This document shows positions 34,573 through 43,151 of a stretch of DNA of 64,000 nt, piece by piece. The DNA is from Streptomyces nigrescens (lineage in GTDB: Bacteria > Actinomycetota > Actinomycetes > Streptomycetales > Streptomycetaceae). The stretch covers positions 7,068,001-7,132,000 of the forward strand of contig AP026073.1 of assembly GCA_024349765.1 (NCBI GenBank), written 5' to 3'. Each line of letters begins with the position of its first letter. Positions within the stretch are counted from its first letter, which is position 1. The notes under the pieces were generated by a model. The model did no database searches, was not told the DNA's origin, and was given only the letters and a program-made list of their open reading frames with translations. Made by a program: the position numbers and the translations under genes.

Positions 34573-36585
34573 TCAGTCGGCCTCCACCACCGCCTCGGCG
34601 AACTGGGCCGCGTACAGCCGGGCATAGGCGCCGTCGGCCGCCAACAGGGCGTCGTGGGAGCCCTGTTCGACGATGGCGCCGTTCTCCATGACGAGGATGG
34701 TGTCGGCGTCCCGGATCGTGGAGAGGCGGTGTGCGATCACGAAACTGGTGCGCCCGGACCGCAGTTGGGCCATCGCGTGCTGGATGAGGACCTCGGTGCG
34801 GGTGTCGACCGAGCTGGTGGCCTCGTCGAGGACGAGGATGGCGGGCTCGGCGAGGAAGGCCCGGGCGATGGTGATCAGCTGCTTCTCGCCGACCGAGACG
34901 TTGCTGCCCTCGTCGTCGAGGACGGTGTCGTAGCCGTCGGGGAGGGTGCGCACGAAGCGGTCGACGTGGGTGGCCTTCGCGGCCGCCACGATCTTGTCCA
35001 TCGAGGTGCCGGCCGGCGCGCCGTAGGCGATGTTCTCCGCGATCGTGCCGCCGAAGAGCCAGGTGTCCTGGAGGACCATGCCGATGTTGGCCCGCAGCTC
35101 CTCGCGGGACATCGCGGCGATGTCCACGCCGTCCAGGGTGATCCGGCCGCCGCGCACCTCGTAGAACCGCATCAGGAGGTTGACCAGGGTGGTCTTGCCG
35201 GCGCCGGTCGGGCCGACGATGGCGACCGTCTGGCCGGGGTGGACGGCCAGCGACAGGTCCTCGATCAGCGGCTTGTCCTGGGCGTAGGAGAACGAGACGG
35301 ACTCGAACCCGACGTGGCCGCGGACGTGTTCGGGGCGGGCCGGCCGCTCGGGGTCGGGGTCCTGCTCCCGGGCGTCGAGGAGTTCGAAGACCCGCTCGGC
35401 GGAGGCGACGCCGGACTGGACGAGGTTGGCCATCGAGGCGACCTGGGTCAGCGGCTGGCTGAACTGGCGGGAGTACTGGATGAACGCCTGGACGTCACCG
35501 ATGGACAGCGCCCCGGAGGCGACGCGCAGCCCGCCGACCACCGCGACCAGCACGTAGTTCAGGTTGCCGATGAACATCATCGCGGGCTGGATGATGCCGG
35601 AGATGAACTGGGCCCGGAAGCCGGCCGCGTAGAGCGCCTCGTTCTGCTCGCGGAAGAGCTCGGCGGACTCCTTCTGCCGGCCGAAGACCTTCACCAGGCT
35701 GTGGCCGGTGTACATCTCCTCGATGTGGGCGTTGAGCTTGCCGGTGGTCTTCCACTGCTGGACGAACTGCGGCTGCGCCCGCTTGCCGATCTTGGTGGCG
35801 ACGACCACCGAGACCGGGACCGTGACCAGCGCGACCAGGGCCAGCAGCCAGGAGATCCAGAACATCATGGCGAGCACGCCGAGGATGGTCAGCAGCGAGG
35901 ACACGATCTGGCTGAGGGTCTGCTGCAGCGTCTGCTGGATGTTGTCGATGTCGTTGGTGGCCCGGGAGAGGACCTCCCCGCGCTGCTGCTTGTCGAAGTA
36001 GCTGAGCGGCAGCCGGCCGAGCTTCTCCTCGACCTGCTCGCGCAGCCGGAAGACGGTCCGCTGGACGACCTTGGTGGCGATCCGGGCCTGGACGAACCCG
36101 AAGAGCGAGGCCCCGGCGTAGATCACGGCGACCCAGAGCAGGACCACGCCCACCGTGCCGAAGTCGATGCCGTGGCCGGGCACGAACGGCATGGCGCCGA
36201 GCATGTCGGCCAGCCCGCCCTGGCCGTGCGCCCGCAGCCGGGCCACGGCCTGGGCCTTGGTGATGCCCTCGGGCAGCCGGCGGCCGATGATGCCGGACAT
36301 GATCAGGTCGGTGGCGTGGCCGAGGACCTTGGGGCCGACGACCGTCAGCGCCACGCTCGCCACCCCCAGCAGCAGGGCGACGGAGATGATGCCGCGCTCG
36401 GGCCGCATCTGGCCCAGCAGGCGCTTGCCGGAGCCCTTGAAGTCCATGGATTTCTCGGTGGGTTGCCCGCCCATGAAGCGGGCCGGGCCGGCCGCCGGGG
36501 CCGGCCCTCGTCTGGGGGCCGCCGTGGTCGTCCCCTCGGTGGCCGCCGGGGCGCGGGTGGCCGCCCCCTTGTCCGCGGTGGTCAC
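34573..36585 (-). CDS. ABC exporter half-transporter, subunit 2
   Basis: 670 aa. N-terminal 45 residues are Ala/Thr/Pro-rich; a six-helix exporter membrane domain is followed by the nucleotide-binding domain from about residue 430. Walker A is GPTGAGKTT and Walker B ILVLDEATSSVD with the catalytic Glu intact, but the signature reads NVSVGEKQL instead of LSGGQ. Together with subunit 1 (GTGA overlap of four bases) it forms a heterodimer in which this degenerate signature faces subunit 1's defective Walker B. Drug or lipid export is typical for the family; the substrate is unknown. GTG start at 36585. Confidence 0.92.
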   Translation of the reverse strand: MTTADKGAATRAPAATEGTTTAAPRRGPAPAAGPARFMGGQPTEKSMDFKGSGKRLLGQMRPERGIISVALLLGVASVALTVVGPKVLGHATDLIMSGIIGRRLPEGITKAQAVARLRAHGQGGLADMLGAMPFVPGHGIDFGTVGVVLLWVAVIYAGASLFGFVQARIATKVVQRTVFRLREQVEEKLGRLPLSYFDKQQRGEVLSRATNDIDNIQQTLQQTLSQIVSSLLTILGVLAMMFWISWLLALVALVTVPVSVVVATKIGKRAQPQFVQQWKTTGKLNAHIEEMYTGHSLVKVFGRQKESAELFREQNEALYAAGFRAQFISGIIQPAMMFIGNLNYVLVAVVGGLRVASGALSIGDVQAFIQYSRQFSQPLTQVASMANLVQSGVASAERVFELLDAREQDPDPERPARPEHVRGHVGFESVSFSYAQDKPLIEDLSLAVHPGQTVAIVGPTGAGKTTLVNLLMRFYEVRGGRITLDGVDIAAMSREELRANIGMVLQDTWLFGGTIAENIAYGAPAGTSMDKIVAAAKATHVDRFVRTLPDGYDTVLDDEGSNVSVGEKQLITIARAFLAEPAILVLDEATSSVDTRTEVLIQHAMAQLRSGRTSFVIAHRLSTIRDADTILVMENGAIVEQGSHDALLAADGAYARLYAAQFAEAVVEAD

Positions 36586-38315
36586 GCCGCCTCCTGCTCG
36601 GTGAGCTGGGAGAGCACGATCTCCCGGTAGGTCTCGTTGTCGGCCATCAGCTCGGTGTGGGTGCCGGTGCCCACGATGCGGCCCTCGTCCAGCACGACGA
36701 TCCGGTCGGCGCCGCGGATCGTGGCGACCCGCTGGGCGACGATCACCACCGTCGCCCGGTCCGTCTCGCGGGAGAGCGCGGCGCGCAGTGCGGCGTCGGT
36801 GGCGTAGTCCAGCGCGGAGAAGGAGTCGTCGAAGAGGTAGATCTCGGGCCGGCGGACCAGTGCGCGGGCGATCGCCAGCCGCTGCCGCTGGCCGCCGGAG
36901 ACGTTGGAGCCGCCCTGTGCGACGGGCGCGTCCAGACCGCCCTCCATCCGTTCGACGAAGTCGCGGGCCTGGGCGGTCTCCAGGGCCTGCCACAGCTCGT
37001 CGTCGGTGGCGTCCGGGTTGCCGTAGCGGAGGTTGCTCGCCACCGTGCCGGAGAAGAGGTACGGCTTCTGCGGGACCAGGCCGATGGCGCCGGCCAGCGT
37101 CTCCGGGTCGAGACCGCGCACGTCCTCGCCGTCGACCAGGACCGCGCCGCCGGTCGCGTCGAAGAGCCGGGGCACGAGCCCGAGGAGGGTGGACTTGCCG
37201 CTGCCGGTGGAGCCGATGACGGCGGTGGTCTCACCGGGGCGGGCGGTGAGCGAGATGTCCTTGAGGACCGGCTGCTCGGCACCGGGGAAGCGGAACTCGA
37301 CGTTGCGGAGCTCCAGTTCGCCGCGGCGGCGCAGCGTGGTGACGGGGTCCTGCGGCGGGACGACGCTGGAGTCCGTGGCCAGCACCTCCTGGATGCGCTC
37401 GGCGCAGACCTCGGCGCGCGGCAGCATCATCACCATGAACGTCGCCATCATGATCGACATGAGGATGTACATCAGGTAGCTGAGGAAGGCCGTCAGCGCG
37501 CCGATCTGCATCCCGCCGCTGTCGATGCGCAGCCCGCCGAACCAGACGACGGCCACGCTGGAGAGGTTCACGATCAGCATGACCAGCGGGAACATCATCG
37601 ACATCAGCCGGCCGGCGCGGAGCGAGACGTCGTAGAGGCCGGTGTTGGCCCCGGCGAACCGCTCGCGCTCGTGCCGGTCGCGGACGAAGGCGCGGATCAC
37701 ACGGATGCCGGTGATCTGCTCGCGCAGCACGCGGTTGACGGTGTCGATGCGCTCCTGCACGCCGCGGAAGAGCGGCCGCATCCGGCGCACGATCAGTGAG
37801 ACGAGGATCCCGAGGACCGGGACGATGACCAGCAGGAGGCCGGACAGCGGCACGTCCTGGTTGAGCGCCATGACGACGCCGCCGACGCACATGATCGGCG
37901 CGGAGACCATCATCGTGAACGTCATCAGCACCAGCATCTGGACCTGCTGGACGTCATTGGTGGTACGGGTGATCAGCGACGGGGCGCCGAAGGTGCCGAC
38001 CTCTCGGGCGGAGAAGGACTGCACCCGGTCGAAGACCGCGGCGCGGATGTCCCGGCCGAGGGCCATGGCCGTGCGCGCGCCGAAGTAGACGGCACCGATC
38101 GCGCAGACGATCTGCAGCAGGGTGACGGCGATCATGAAACCGCCGGTGCGGAAGATGTAGCCCGTGTCCCCCTGCACGACACCGTTGTCAATGATGTCGG
38201 CGTTGAGGGTGGGGAGGTAGAGGGTGGCCAGGGTCTGGATCAGCTGGAGCAGCACGATCAGGGTCATCGAGCGCCGGTGGGGGCGCAAATGCGCCCGCGC
38301 GAGTCGTACCAACAC
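36582..38315 (-). CDS. ABC exporter half-transporter, subunit 1
   Basis: 577 aa, six-helix membrane domain then nucleotide-binding domain. Walker A GSTGSGKST and signature NVSGGQRQR are canonical, but Walker B is IYLFDDSFSALD: Asp replaces the catalytic Glu. This is the mark of the degenerate site of heterodimeric exporters such as TM287/288-like proteins. It is first in the two-gene operon and translationally coupled to subunit 2. GTG 38315 used as start (MLVRLARAHLRPHRR); the basic N-terminus precedes TM1. Function: membrane exporter; substrate unknown. Confidence 0.92.
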   Translation of the reverse strand: MLVRLARAHLRPHRRSMTLIVLLQLIQTLATLYLPTLNADIIDNGVVQGDTGYIFRTGGFMIAVTLLQIVCAIGAVYFGARTAMALGRDIRAAVFDRVQSFSAREVGTFGAPSLITRTTNDVQQVQMLVLMTFTMMVSAPIMCVGGVVMALNQDVPLSGLLLVIVPVLGILVSLIVRRMRPLFRGVQERIDTVNRVLREQITGIRVIRAFVRDRHERERFAGANTGLYDVSLRAGRLMSMMFPLVMLIVNLSSVAVVWFGGLRIDSGGMQIGALTAFLSYLMYILMSIMMATFMVMMLPRAEVCAERIQEVLATDSSVVPPQDPVTTLRRRGELELRNVEFRFPGAEQPVLKDISLTARPGETTAVIGSTGSGKSTLLGLVPRLFDATGGAVLVDGEDVRGLDPETLAGAIGLVPQKPYLFSGTVASNLRYGNPDATDDELWQALETAQARDFVERMEGGLDAPVAQGGSNVSGGQRQRLAIARALVRRPEIYLFDDSFSALDYATDAALRAALSRETDRATVVIVAQRVATIRGADRIVVLDEGRIVGTGTHTELMADNETYREIVLSQLTEQEAA

Positions 38316-38505
38316 ACAATGAGCCTAAGTGAACACTTGCCTTCGGCAATCGAATTTCCGGAAGGCCGCCGGGAGCGGGACGAAAGCCGCCACCGGAACT
38401 CGTCCCGGACGGCCCCGGCCGCCGCGTACGCCATCATGGAGGCGGCAACGACGGGGCCGCCGCCACCGAGGGCGGTCCCCCGACCGACACGACGAAGAGG
38501 CCGCC

Positions 38506-38769
38506 GTGACAACAACTGGCACCGTGCGCTACTGGGCCGCGGCCAAGGCCGCCGCGGGCACGGCAGAGGAGCCCTACAGGGCGGCGACGCTCGCCGAGGC
38601 GCTCGACGCGGCGCGCGCCGCGCACGCCGCGAACCCCGAGTTCGCCCGGGTGCTGATGCGCTGCTCGTTCCTGGTGGACGGCGATCCGGTGGGCACCCGC
38701 GACCACGCCGGGGTGCCGCTGGCCGAGGGCGGCACCGTCGAGGTCCTGCCGCCGTTCGCGGGAGGGTGA
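38506..38769 (+). CDS. MoaD/ThiS-family small sulfur carrier
   Basis: 87 aa beta-grasp protein ending in PFAGG, the C-terminal di-glycine that is adenylated and thiocarboxylated in sulfur carriers. The GTVRYWAAAKAAAGTAEEPYRAATLAEALDAA start and FLVDGDPVG, LAEGGTVEVLPPFAGG end are typical of MoaD, the small subunit of molybdopterin synthase. GTG 38506 preceded by gaagagg. No moaE or other cofactor genes are close, but a rhodanese and DsrE protein follow within 5 kb, so it sits in a sulfur-transfer neighbourhood. Could alternatively serve thiamine or another sulfur-carrier pathway. Confidence 0.88.
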   Translation: MTTTGTVRYWAAAKAAAGTAEEPYRAATLAEALDAARAAHAANPEFARVLMRCSFLVDGDPVGTRDHAGVPLAEGGTVEVLPPFAGG

Positions 38770-38779
38770 GCAGCCGATC

Positions 38780-39943
38780 ATGAGCGACCACCAGCCGCAG
38801 GGCCACCAGCCGTACCAGCCGCACGACCCGTACGCGCCGCAGAGCCCGTACGCCCCACAGGACCCGTACGGGTCGCAGGCCCCGTACGGGCAGCCCGGCC
38901 CCTACGCCCCGCAGGACGCCTACGGCCGGCCGGCCCCCTACGGGCAGCCCGAGCCCTACCAGGAGCAGCAGTACGGCGGGCCCGACCCCTACGGGCAGCC
39001 GGCGCCCCAGCCGGCCACCGCCCCGCACGACCCCCAGGGCGCCTACGGCGACCCGTACGGGCAGCCCGGGCACGGCCACGGCCGGCCCGGACCGGAGCAG
39101 CCCGGGCACGCCGCGCCGCTGCCCGCCCCGCAGCCGGCCGCGACCGCCACCATGGCGGCCGCCCCGCCCTCGCTGCCCGCCGCGCCGCTCAAGCCCAACC
39201 AGCGCGCCCGCCTGGAGGGCCGCTCGCCGATCATCCCGCCGGGCATCCAGCCGGCCGCGCTGACCGCCGTCCTCGCGCTGCTGCTGGCCCTGACCGCGCC
39301 GCTGGCCCAGCCGGTGCTCGCGGTGCCGGTGGTGCTCCTCCAGGCGGTCACCGCCGCCGGCTGGTTCCGGCTGAACGGCATGTGGCCGGCCCGCCAGGGC
39401 ATCGCGCTGGCGTTCCTGGCCGGGCTGGCCACCGACGCGGCGCTGCTGGCCACGGACCCCGCGAGCGCGCCCCTGGTGGGCATCGGCACGCTCGGCGTGT
39501 GGTGCCTGCTGGTCCTGATCCTCCAGCTGCGCAACCGCAGCAGCGCGGACGAGCGGATGTACGCGCTGACCGCGGGCCTGACCTCGACCGCGCTGGCGGT
39601 ACTCGCGGCCGGCCACCTGGCCGCGAACCCGCACGCGGTGGTCGTCGGCGCGGCCGCGGTCGGGGTGGCCACGCTCGCCCGGGCGCTGCCGCTGCCCTCG
39701 TTCGTCTCGGTCGGGATCTCGCTGGTGGCGGCGGCCGGTGCCGGTATCGCGGCCGGCCAGCTGACCGGCCTGGGCACGTCCGGCGCCCTGCTGGGCCTGG
39801 CGGCCGGCGGCTGCGCCCTGATCGGCCTGCGGGTGGCCAGCTACGACTACCCGTCCCGCTTCGTCCACATGACGGCCGGCGTGGCCCTGCCCCTGGCCCT
39901 CGCCGCCCCCGCGGTGTACGTCCTGGGGCGGGCCCTGGGCTAG
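38780..39943 (+). CDS. Membrane protein with Pro/Tyr/Gln-rich repetitive N-terminus
   Basis: 387 aa. Residues 1-125 are an imperfect repeat of PYGQP, PYAPQ and DPYG units, likely disordered and cytoplasmic. Residues 150-387 hold about seven hydrophobic segments (ALTAVLALLLALTAPLAQ, VLAVPVVLLQAVTAAGW, IALAFLAGLATDAALL, LGVWCLLVLILQL, ALAVLAAGHLA, VGISLVAAAGAGIAAG, MTAGVALPLALAAPAVYVLG). I recall this architecture conserved in Streptomyces near moaD, without known function. It starts ten bases after the MoaD-like stop, so they are likely cotranscribed. ATG 38780. Confidence 0.8.
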   Translation: MSDHQPQGHQPYQPHDPYAPQSPYAPQDPYGSQAPYGQPGPYAPQDAYGRPAPYGQPEPYQEQQYGGPDPYGQPAPQPATAPHDPQGAYGDPYGQPGHGHGRPGPEQPGHAAPLPAPQPAATATMAAAPPSLPAAPLKPNQRARLEGRSPIIPPGIQPAALTAVLALLLALTAPLAQPVLAVPVVLLQAVTAAGWFRLNGMWPARQGIALAFLAGLATDAALLATDPASAPLVGIGTLGVWCLLVLILQLRNRSSADERMYALTAGLTSTALAVLAAGHLAANPHAVVVGAAAVGVATLARALPLPSFVSVGISLVAAAGAGIAAGQLTGLGTSGALLGLAAGGCALIGLRVASYDYPSRFVHMTAGVALPLALAAPAVYVLGRALG

Positions 39944-39994
39944 GGCCTGACCCATCGGGCGGGCCCCGGGCCCGACGACCCGCGCCGGATACTC

Positions 39995-40043
39995 AGCGGC
40001 GGCCGCGGGCGAGCGCTTCCGGCGCCCGCCCGCGGCCGCCGCT
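39995..40043. terminator. Perfect 17-bp hairpin
   Basis: Arms AGCGGCGGCCGCGGGCG (39995-40011) and CGCCCGCGGCCGCCGCT (40027-40043) around a 15-nt loop, followed by ccccttt. Terminator for the MoaD/membrane-protein unit; the rest of the 240-base spacer up to 40183 holds the promoter of the next gene. Confidence 0.75.
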
Positions 40044-40183
40044 CCCCTTTGGGGAAGGCGTCGTTTAGGGTCTGATCCACCGGACAGGCCCCTGGGGACC
40101 GTCCGGATCGCAGGCAGGGGGCCTGCACACCAAGCGACGGGGCCGGCCGGGCAGTGCCGGCCCAGTGTGGGGGTAGTGGTTCG

Positions 40184-40885
40184 ATGCGTGCACTGAAGGT
40201 GTTGTTGGTCCTCGTCGTCATATTCGGCGGGCTCTTCGTGGCCGCCGACCGGGTGGCGGTGAATCTCGTCGAGGACAAGGCCGCGGAGAAGATCCGCAGC
40301 AGCCAGGGGCTCGACAAGAACCCGGAGGTCACCATCAAGGGCTTCCCGTTCCTGACCCAGGTCGCCGGGCGGGACCTGCAGGAGGTGGACGCCGAGCTCG
40401 GCGGGATCGAGGCCCGCGCCGGCGGGCACGCGCTGCGCATCGACAAGCTGTCGGCGCAGTTCCACGACGTGGCGCTGACCAGCGACTACATGTCCATCGA
40501 GAGCGCGGCCACGGCCACCGGCAACGCCCGGATCAGCTACGCGGACCTCACCAAGGCCGCGGGCGGCGGCGTCAAGATCACCTACGGCGGGCAGAAGAAC
40601 GGCCGCAGCCAGGTCAAGATCTCGCCGAACCTGCCGCTCCTCAGCTCGCTGGACGTGACCGGCTCGATCAGCATCGTCCACGGCACCACCGTGCGGCTGC
40701 GCGCCGACGGGCTGCCCGCGATGTGCCGCGCGCTGCCGGGCTGCGAGTCCAAGGTGCGGGCCCAGACCGACCACGACTGGAAGCTGGACCAGCTGCCGGG
40801 CAACCTGAAGCTGGACAAGGTGGCGACGCTGGCCGACGGACTGTCGATCTCCGCCTCCGGCACGGACGTCAAGCTTCCCGGCTGA
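40184..40885 (+). CDS. DUF2993 (LmeA-like) protein, short form
   Basis: 233 aa. N-terminal signal/anchor (ALKVLLVLVVIFGGLFVAADR) then a DUF2993 domain starting DKAAEKIRSSQGLDKNPEVTIKGFPFLTQVAGRDLQEVD. This shares the KGFPFLTQ signature with the 461-residue protein at 23724 but lacks its long cytoplasmic tail, so the two are paralogues with different anchoring. A central CRALPGCESK pair of cysteines may form a disulfide in the envelope. ATG 40184. Probably an envelope lipid-binding protein. Downstream hairpin at 40900-40923 (GGCGGGCC/GGCCCGCC) is a likely terminator. Confidence 0.87.
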   Translation: MRALKVLLVLVVIFGGLFVAADRVAVNLVEDKAAEKIRSSQGLDKNPEVTIKGFPFLTQVAGRDLQEVDAELGGIEARAGGHALRIDKLSAQFHDVALTSDYMSIESAATATGNARISYADLTKAAGGGVKITYGGQKNGRSQVKISPNLPLLSSLDVTGSISIVHGTTVRLRADGLPAMCRALPGCESKVRAQTDHDWKLDQLPGNLKLDKVATLADGLSISASGTDVKLPG

Positions 40886-40899
40886 CCCCGGGCGCCCGC

Positions 40900-40923
40900 G
40901 GCGGGCCGCCCCACCGGCCCGCC
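40900..40923 (+). terminator. 8-bp hairpin after the short DUF2993 gene
   Basis: Arms GGCGGGCC (40900-40907) and GGCCCGCC (40916-40923), 8-nt loop, 15 bases past the stop codon. Modest stem, no T tract. Confidence 0.45.
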
Positions 40924-41093
40924 ACCCGGCCCGCCGTCCGACCCGACCACTCGGTCGTCCATTTACTGAGACACCCGGGTCCGCACCCCAGACCCCCCAC
41001 CGCCGAACGACCTCCGGCGCCCGGCCCGTGGCCGCCCGATCCCGGCGCGCATCCCACATCACGGACAGACGCGTCTCGCCATTCGACACGCCG

Positions 41094-41123
41094 GTGACAT
41101 GCCCGGCTCCGCGTCCCTACGAT
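41094..41123 (+). promoter_or_regulatory. Promoter of the sseA leader peptide
   Basis: -35 GTGACA (41094-41099), 18-bp spacer, -10 TACGAT (41118-41123). The leader ATG at 41131 lies seven bases after the -10, so the transcript would start at or next to the ATG: a leaderless mRNA. Confidence 0.6.
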
Positions 41124-41130
41124 CGGTGCC

Positions 41131-41238
41131 ATGCAGAGCGCATTGAGCCGTTCCCGTCCGCGGGGACTGGCGGTCCTCACGAAGCGGCGGGCAGTGGACC
41201 TGTGCCGCGTCGCCGCCATGCTCTGTCGCCCTGTCTGA
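41131..41238 (+). CDS. Cys-containing regulatory leader peptide of sseA
   Basis: 35 aa, basic, ending RRAVDLCRVAAMLCRPV. This matches what I recall of the actinobacterial putative leader peptides found before sulfur-metabolism genes (pattern VDLCRV plus late Cys codons). Two Cys codons stand near the 3' end. The idea is that ribosome stalling when cysteinyl-tRNA is scarce changes RNA folding downstream and raises expression of the sulfur genes. It lies 223 bases before sseA with no promoter needed in between. The downstream spacer 41239-41461 can form several GC-rich stems (GGCCGGCCGGCC region near 41293, CCGGAAGCCTCCGG near 41380) but I could not settle an antiterminator model. Confidence 0.75.
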   Translation: MQSALSRSRPRGLAVLTKRRAVDLCRVAAMLCRPV

Positions 41239-41461
41239 CGGGGTGCGCCCCTCCCCCAAGCTCGTCACGAGCCCGGGGTGTTCCCCTCGCCCGCCCGGCC
41301 GGCCGGCCGCTCCGGCCGAATCCCCCGCGTGTCCCCCGCACCGCGCCGCTCCGGCGCCCCGACGATCGTCAGTGGGCCGTCCGGAAGCCTCCGGCGCGCG
41401 CCCGGCGTACCCGCGTGCCACTTCCCCAACCGCCCCCGTAACTGCCCCGGAGGAGAAGAAC

Positions 41462-42307
41462 ATGAGCCGTAGCGACGTCCTCGTAGACGCCGACTGGGTC
41501 GAGGCCCACCTCGAGGACCCGAAGGTCGTGATCGTCGAGGTCGACGAGGACACCTCGGCCTACGACAAGAACCACATCAAGAACGCGGTCCGGATCGACT
41601 GGAAGAAGGACCTCCAGGACCCGGTCCGCCGCGACTTCGTCGACCAGGCGGGCTTCGAGCAGCTGCTCTCGGCCAAGGGCATCGCCAACGACGACACCGT
41701 CGTCCTCTACGGCGGCAACAACAACTGGTTCGCCTCCTACGCGTACTGGTACTTCAAGCTCTACGGCCACGACAGCGTCAAGCTGCTCGACGGCGGCCGC
41801 AAGAAGTGGGAGCTGGACTCCCGCGACCTGGTCGACGGCTCCGAGGTCCCCAACCGCCCGGCCACCCAGTACCAGGCGAAGGCCCAGGACACCTCCATCC
41901 GCGCCTTCCGTGACGACGTCGTCGCCGCGATCGGCAGCCTCAACCTGGTCGACGTCCGGTCCCCCGACGAGTTCAGCGGCAAGCTGCTCGCCCCCGCGCA
42001 CCTGCCGCAGGAGCAGTCGCAGCGCCCCGGCCACGTGCCCAGCGCCCGCAACATCCCGTGGTCGAAGAACGCCAACGACGACGGCACCTTCAAGTCGGAC
42101 GAGGAGCTCAAGGCCCTCTACGAGGAGGAGTCGGTCGACCTGGCCAAGGACACCATCGCCTACTGCCGGATCGGTGAGCGCTCCGCGCTGACCTGGTTCG
42201 TGCTGCACGAGCTGCTCGGCCAGACCAACGTCAAGAACTACGACGGCTCCTGGACCGAGTACGGCTCCCTGGTCGGCGTCCCGATCGAGCTCGGCGCCAA
42301 CAAGTAA
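41462..42307 (+). CDS. sseA: Thiosulfate/3-mercaptopyruvate sulfurtransferase (rhodanese)
   Basis: 281 aa with two tandem rhodanese domains. The first (1-130) is inactive; the second has the catalytic loop AYCRIGERSA with Cys235, the thiosulfate-type CRxGxR loop. It moves sulfane sulfur from thiosulfate to acceptors such as cyanide or thioredoxin, in the cytoplasm. AGGAG lies eight bases before the ATG. Cotranscribed with the DUF1416 gene 39 bases downstream, ending at a strong terminator. The Cys leader peptide upstream suggests control by cysteine supply. The acronym follows common usage; Streptomyces annotations often say cysA. Confidence 0.93.
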   Translation: MSRSDVLVDADWVEAHLEDPKVVIVEVDEDTSAYDKNHIKNAVRIDWKKDLQDPVRRDFVDQAGFEQLLSAKGIANDDTVVLYGGNNNWFASYAYWYFKLYGHDSVKLLDGGRKKWELDSRDLVDGSEVPNRPATQYQAKAQDTSIRAFRDDVVAAIGSLNLVDVRSPDEFSGKLLAPAHLPQEQSQRPGHVPSARNIPWSKNANDDGTFKSDEELKALYEEESVDLAKDTIAYCRIGERSALTWFVLHELLGQTNVKNYDGSWTEYGSLVGVPIELGANK

Positions 42308-42346
42308 ACAAGGCTTCTCCCCCGAACCCCTCAAGGAAGTACCCCT

Positions 42347-42634
42347 ATGTGTGGAGCACAGGCCGGCGGCCCGGACGCCTCGACCATCAAGCCCGGTGAG
42401 ACCACGATCCAGGGCAGCGTGACCCGCGACGGCCAGCCCGTCACCGGTTACGTCCGACTCCTGGACAGCACCGGCGAGTTCACCGCCGAGGTTCCCACCT
42501 CCGCGACCGGACAGTTCCGCTTCTACGCGGCCGAGGGCACCTGGACGCTGCGCGCGCTCGTCCCCGGCGCCACGGCGGACCGCACCGTCGTCGCCCAGCA
42601 GGGCGGGCTGGCGGAGGTCGCCATCGCCGTCTGA
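42347..42634 (+). CDS. DUF1416 domain protein
   Basis: 95 aa. Starts MCGAQAGG and continues with a small transthyretin-like beta fold (GETTIQGSVTRDGQPVTGYVRLLD, EVPTSATGQFRFYAAEGTWTLRAL). DUF1416 proteins are found in actinobacteria right after the thiosulfate sulfurtransferase gene, as here, and the near-N-terminal Cys2 may accept sulfur; that last point is inference. Ribosome site aaggaag before ATG 42347. Cytoplasmic. Ends 36 bases before a 14-bp terminator. Confidence 0.9.
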   Translation: MCGAQAGGPDASTIKPGETTIQGSVTRDGQPVTGYVRLLDSTGEFTAEVPTSATGQFRFYAAEGTWTLRALVPGATADRTVVAQQGGLAEVAIAV

Positions 42635-42670
42635 CGGCGACCCTTGTCCGTACCTTCCGTACGGCCGTGA

Positions 42671-42715
42671 GGGCCGCACCCCCGAGGCTTGGACGCCTTG
42701 GCGGGGGTGCGGCCC
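42671..42715 (+). terminator. 14-bp hairpin terminator after sseA-DUF1416
   Basis: Arms GGGCCGCACCCCCG (42671-42684) and CGGGGGTGCGGCCC (42702-42715), 17-nt loop that itself contains aggc/gcct pairing, followed by ttcgcgtt. Confidence 0.8.
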
Positions 42716-42790
42716 TTCGCGTTGCCCCGGCCCCGGAACCGGGCCGCGCCCCGGCTTCTTTCCGGACCCCCGCGGATTTACCGTGGAATT

Positions 42791-43078
42791 GTGTACGCGC
42801 ACCAACGGACGCCCGCAGAGCGCCGTCACCGCCGGTACTTCGTGCTGATGGGCGTGTGCCTCGTGCTGTTCGTGCTGGCCTGGGGCGTGGTCCGGCTGTG
42901 GTCGGTGCCGGTCGCGGTCGGCATGTGCGTCGTCGCCATGGTCATCCCGCCGGTCGCGGCGATCATCGGCAACCGCCGCGAGCCCGGCGAACGCTGGTGG
43001 GACGAGTCCGGCGACCCGGAATCGGACCGCTGGTGGCGGGAGCTCGACGACCGCGGCGACGACAAGCACCCGCGGTAG
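42791..43078 (+). CDS. DUF3099-like small membrane protein
   Basis: 95 aa with two hydrophobic helices (FVLMGVCLVLFVLAWGVVRLW and VAVGMCVVAMVIPPVAAIIG) and an acidic, Trp-rich C-terminus (GERWWDESGDPESDRWWREL). This fits the actinobacterial DUF3099 family of unknown function. GTG 42791. The last codons and stop are part of a perfect 17-bp tandem duplication (43061-43094), so the stop codon occurs twice in succession in the DNA. Convergent with the DsrE-family gene. Confidence 0.82.
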   Translation: MYAHQRTPAERRHRRYFVLMGVCLVLFVLAWGVVRLWSVPVAVGMCVVAMVIPPVAAIIGNRREPGERWWDESGDPESDRWWRELDDRGDDKHPR

Positions 43079-43151
43079 ACAAGCACCCGCGGTAGCGTCC
43101 CCCGACCGCCCGGGGCGGTCAGGGGCCACCGCGGCCGGCACCCGCGAGCGG

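Noticed and set aside
38264-41089. 941-residue open frame on the minus strand
   Set aside because: Antisense to the MoaD-like, membrane and DUF2993 genes, which have good starts and domains; the frame is a GC-bias artefact.
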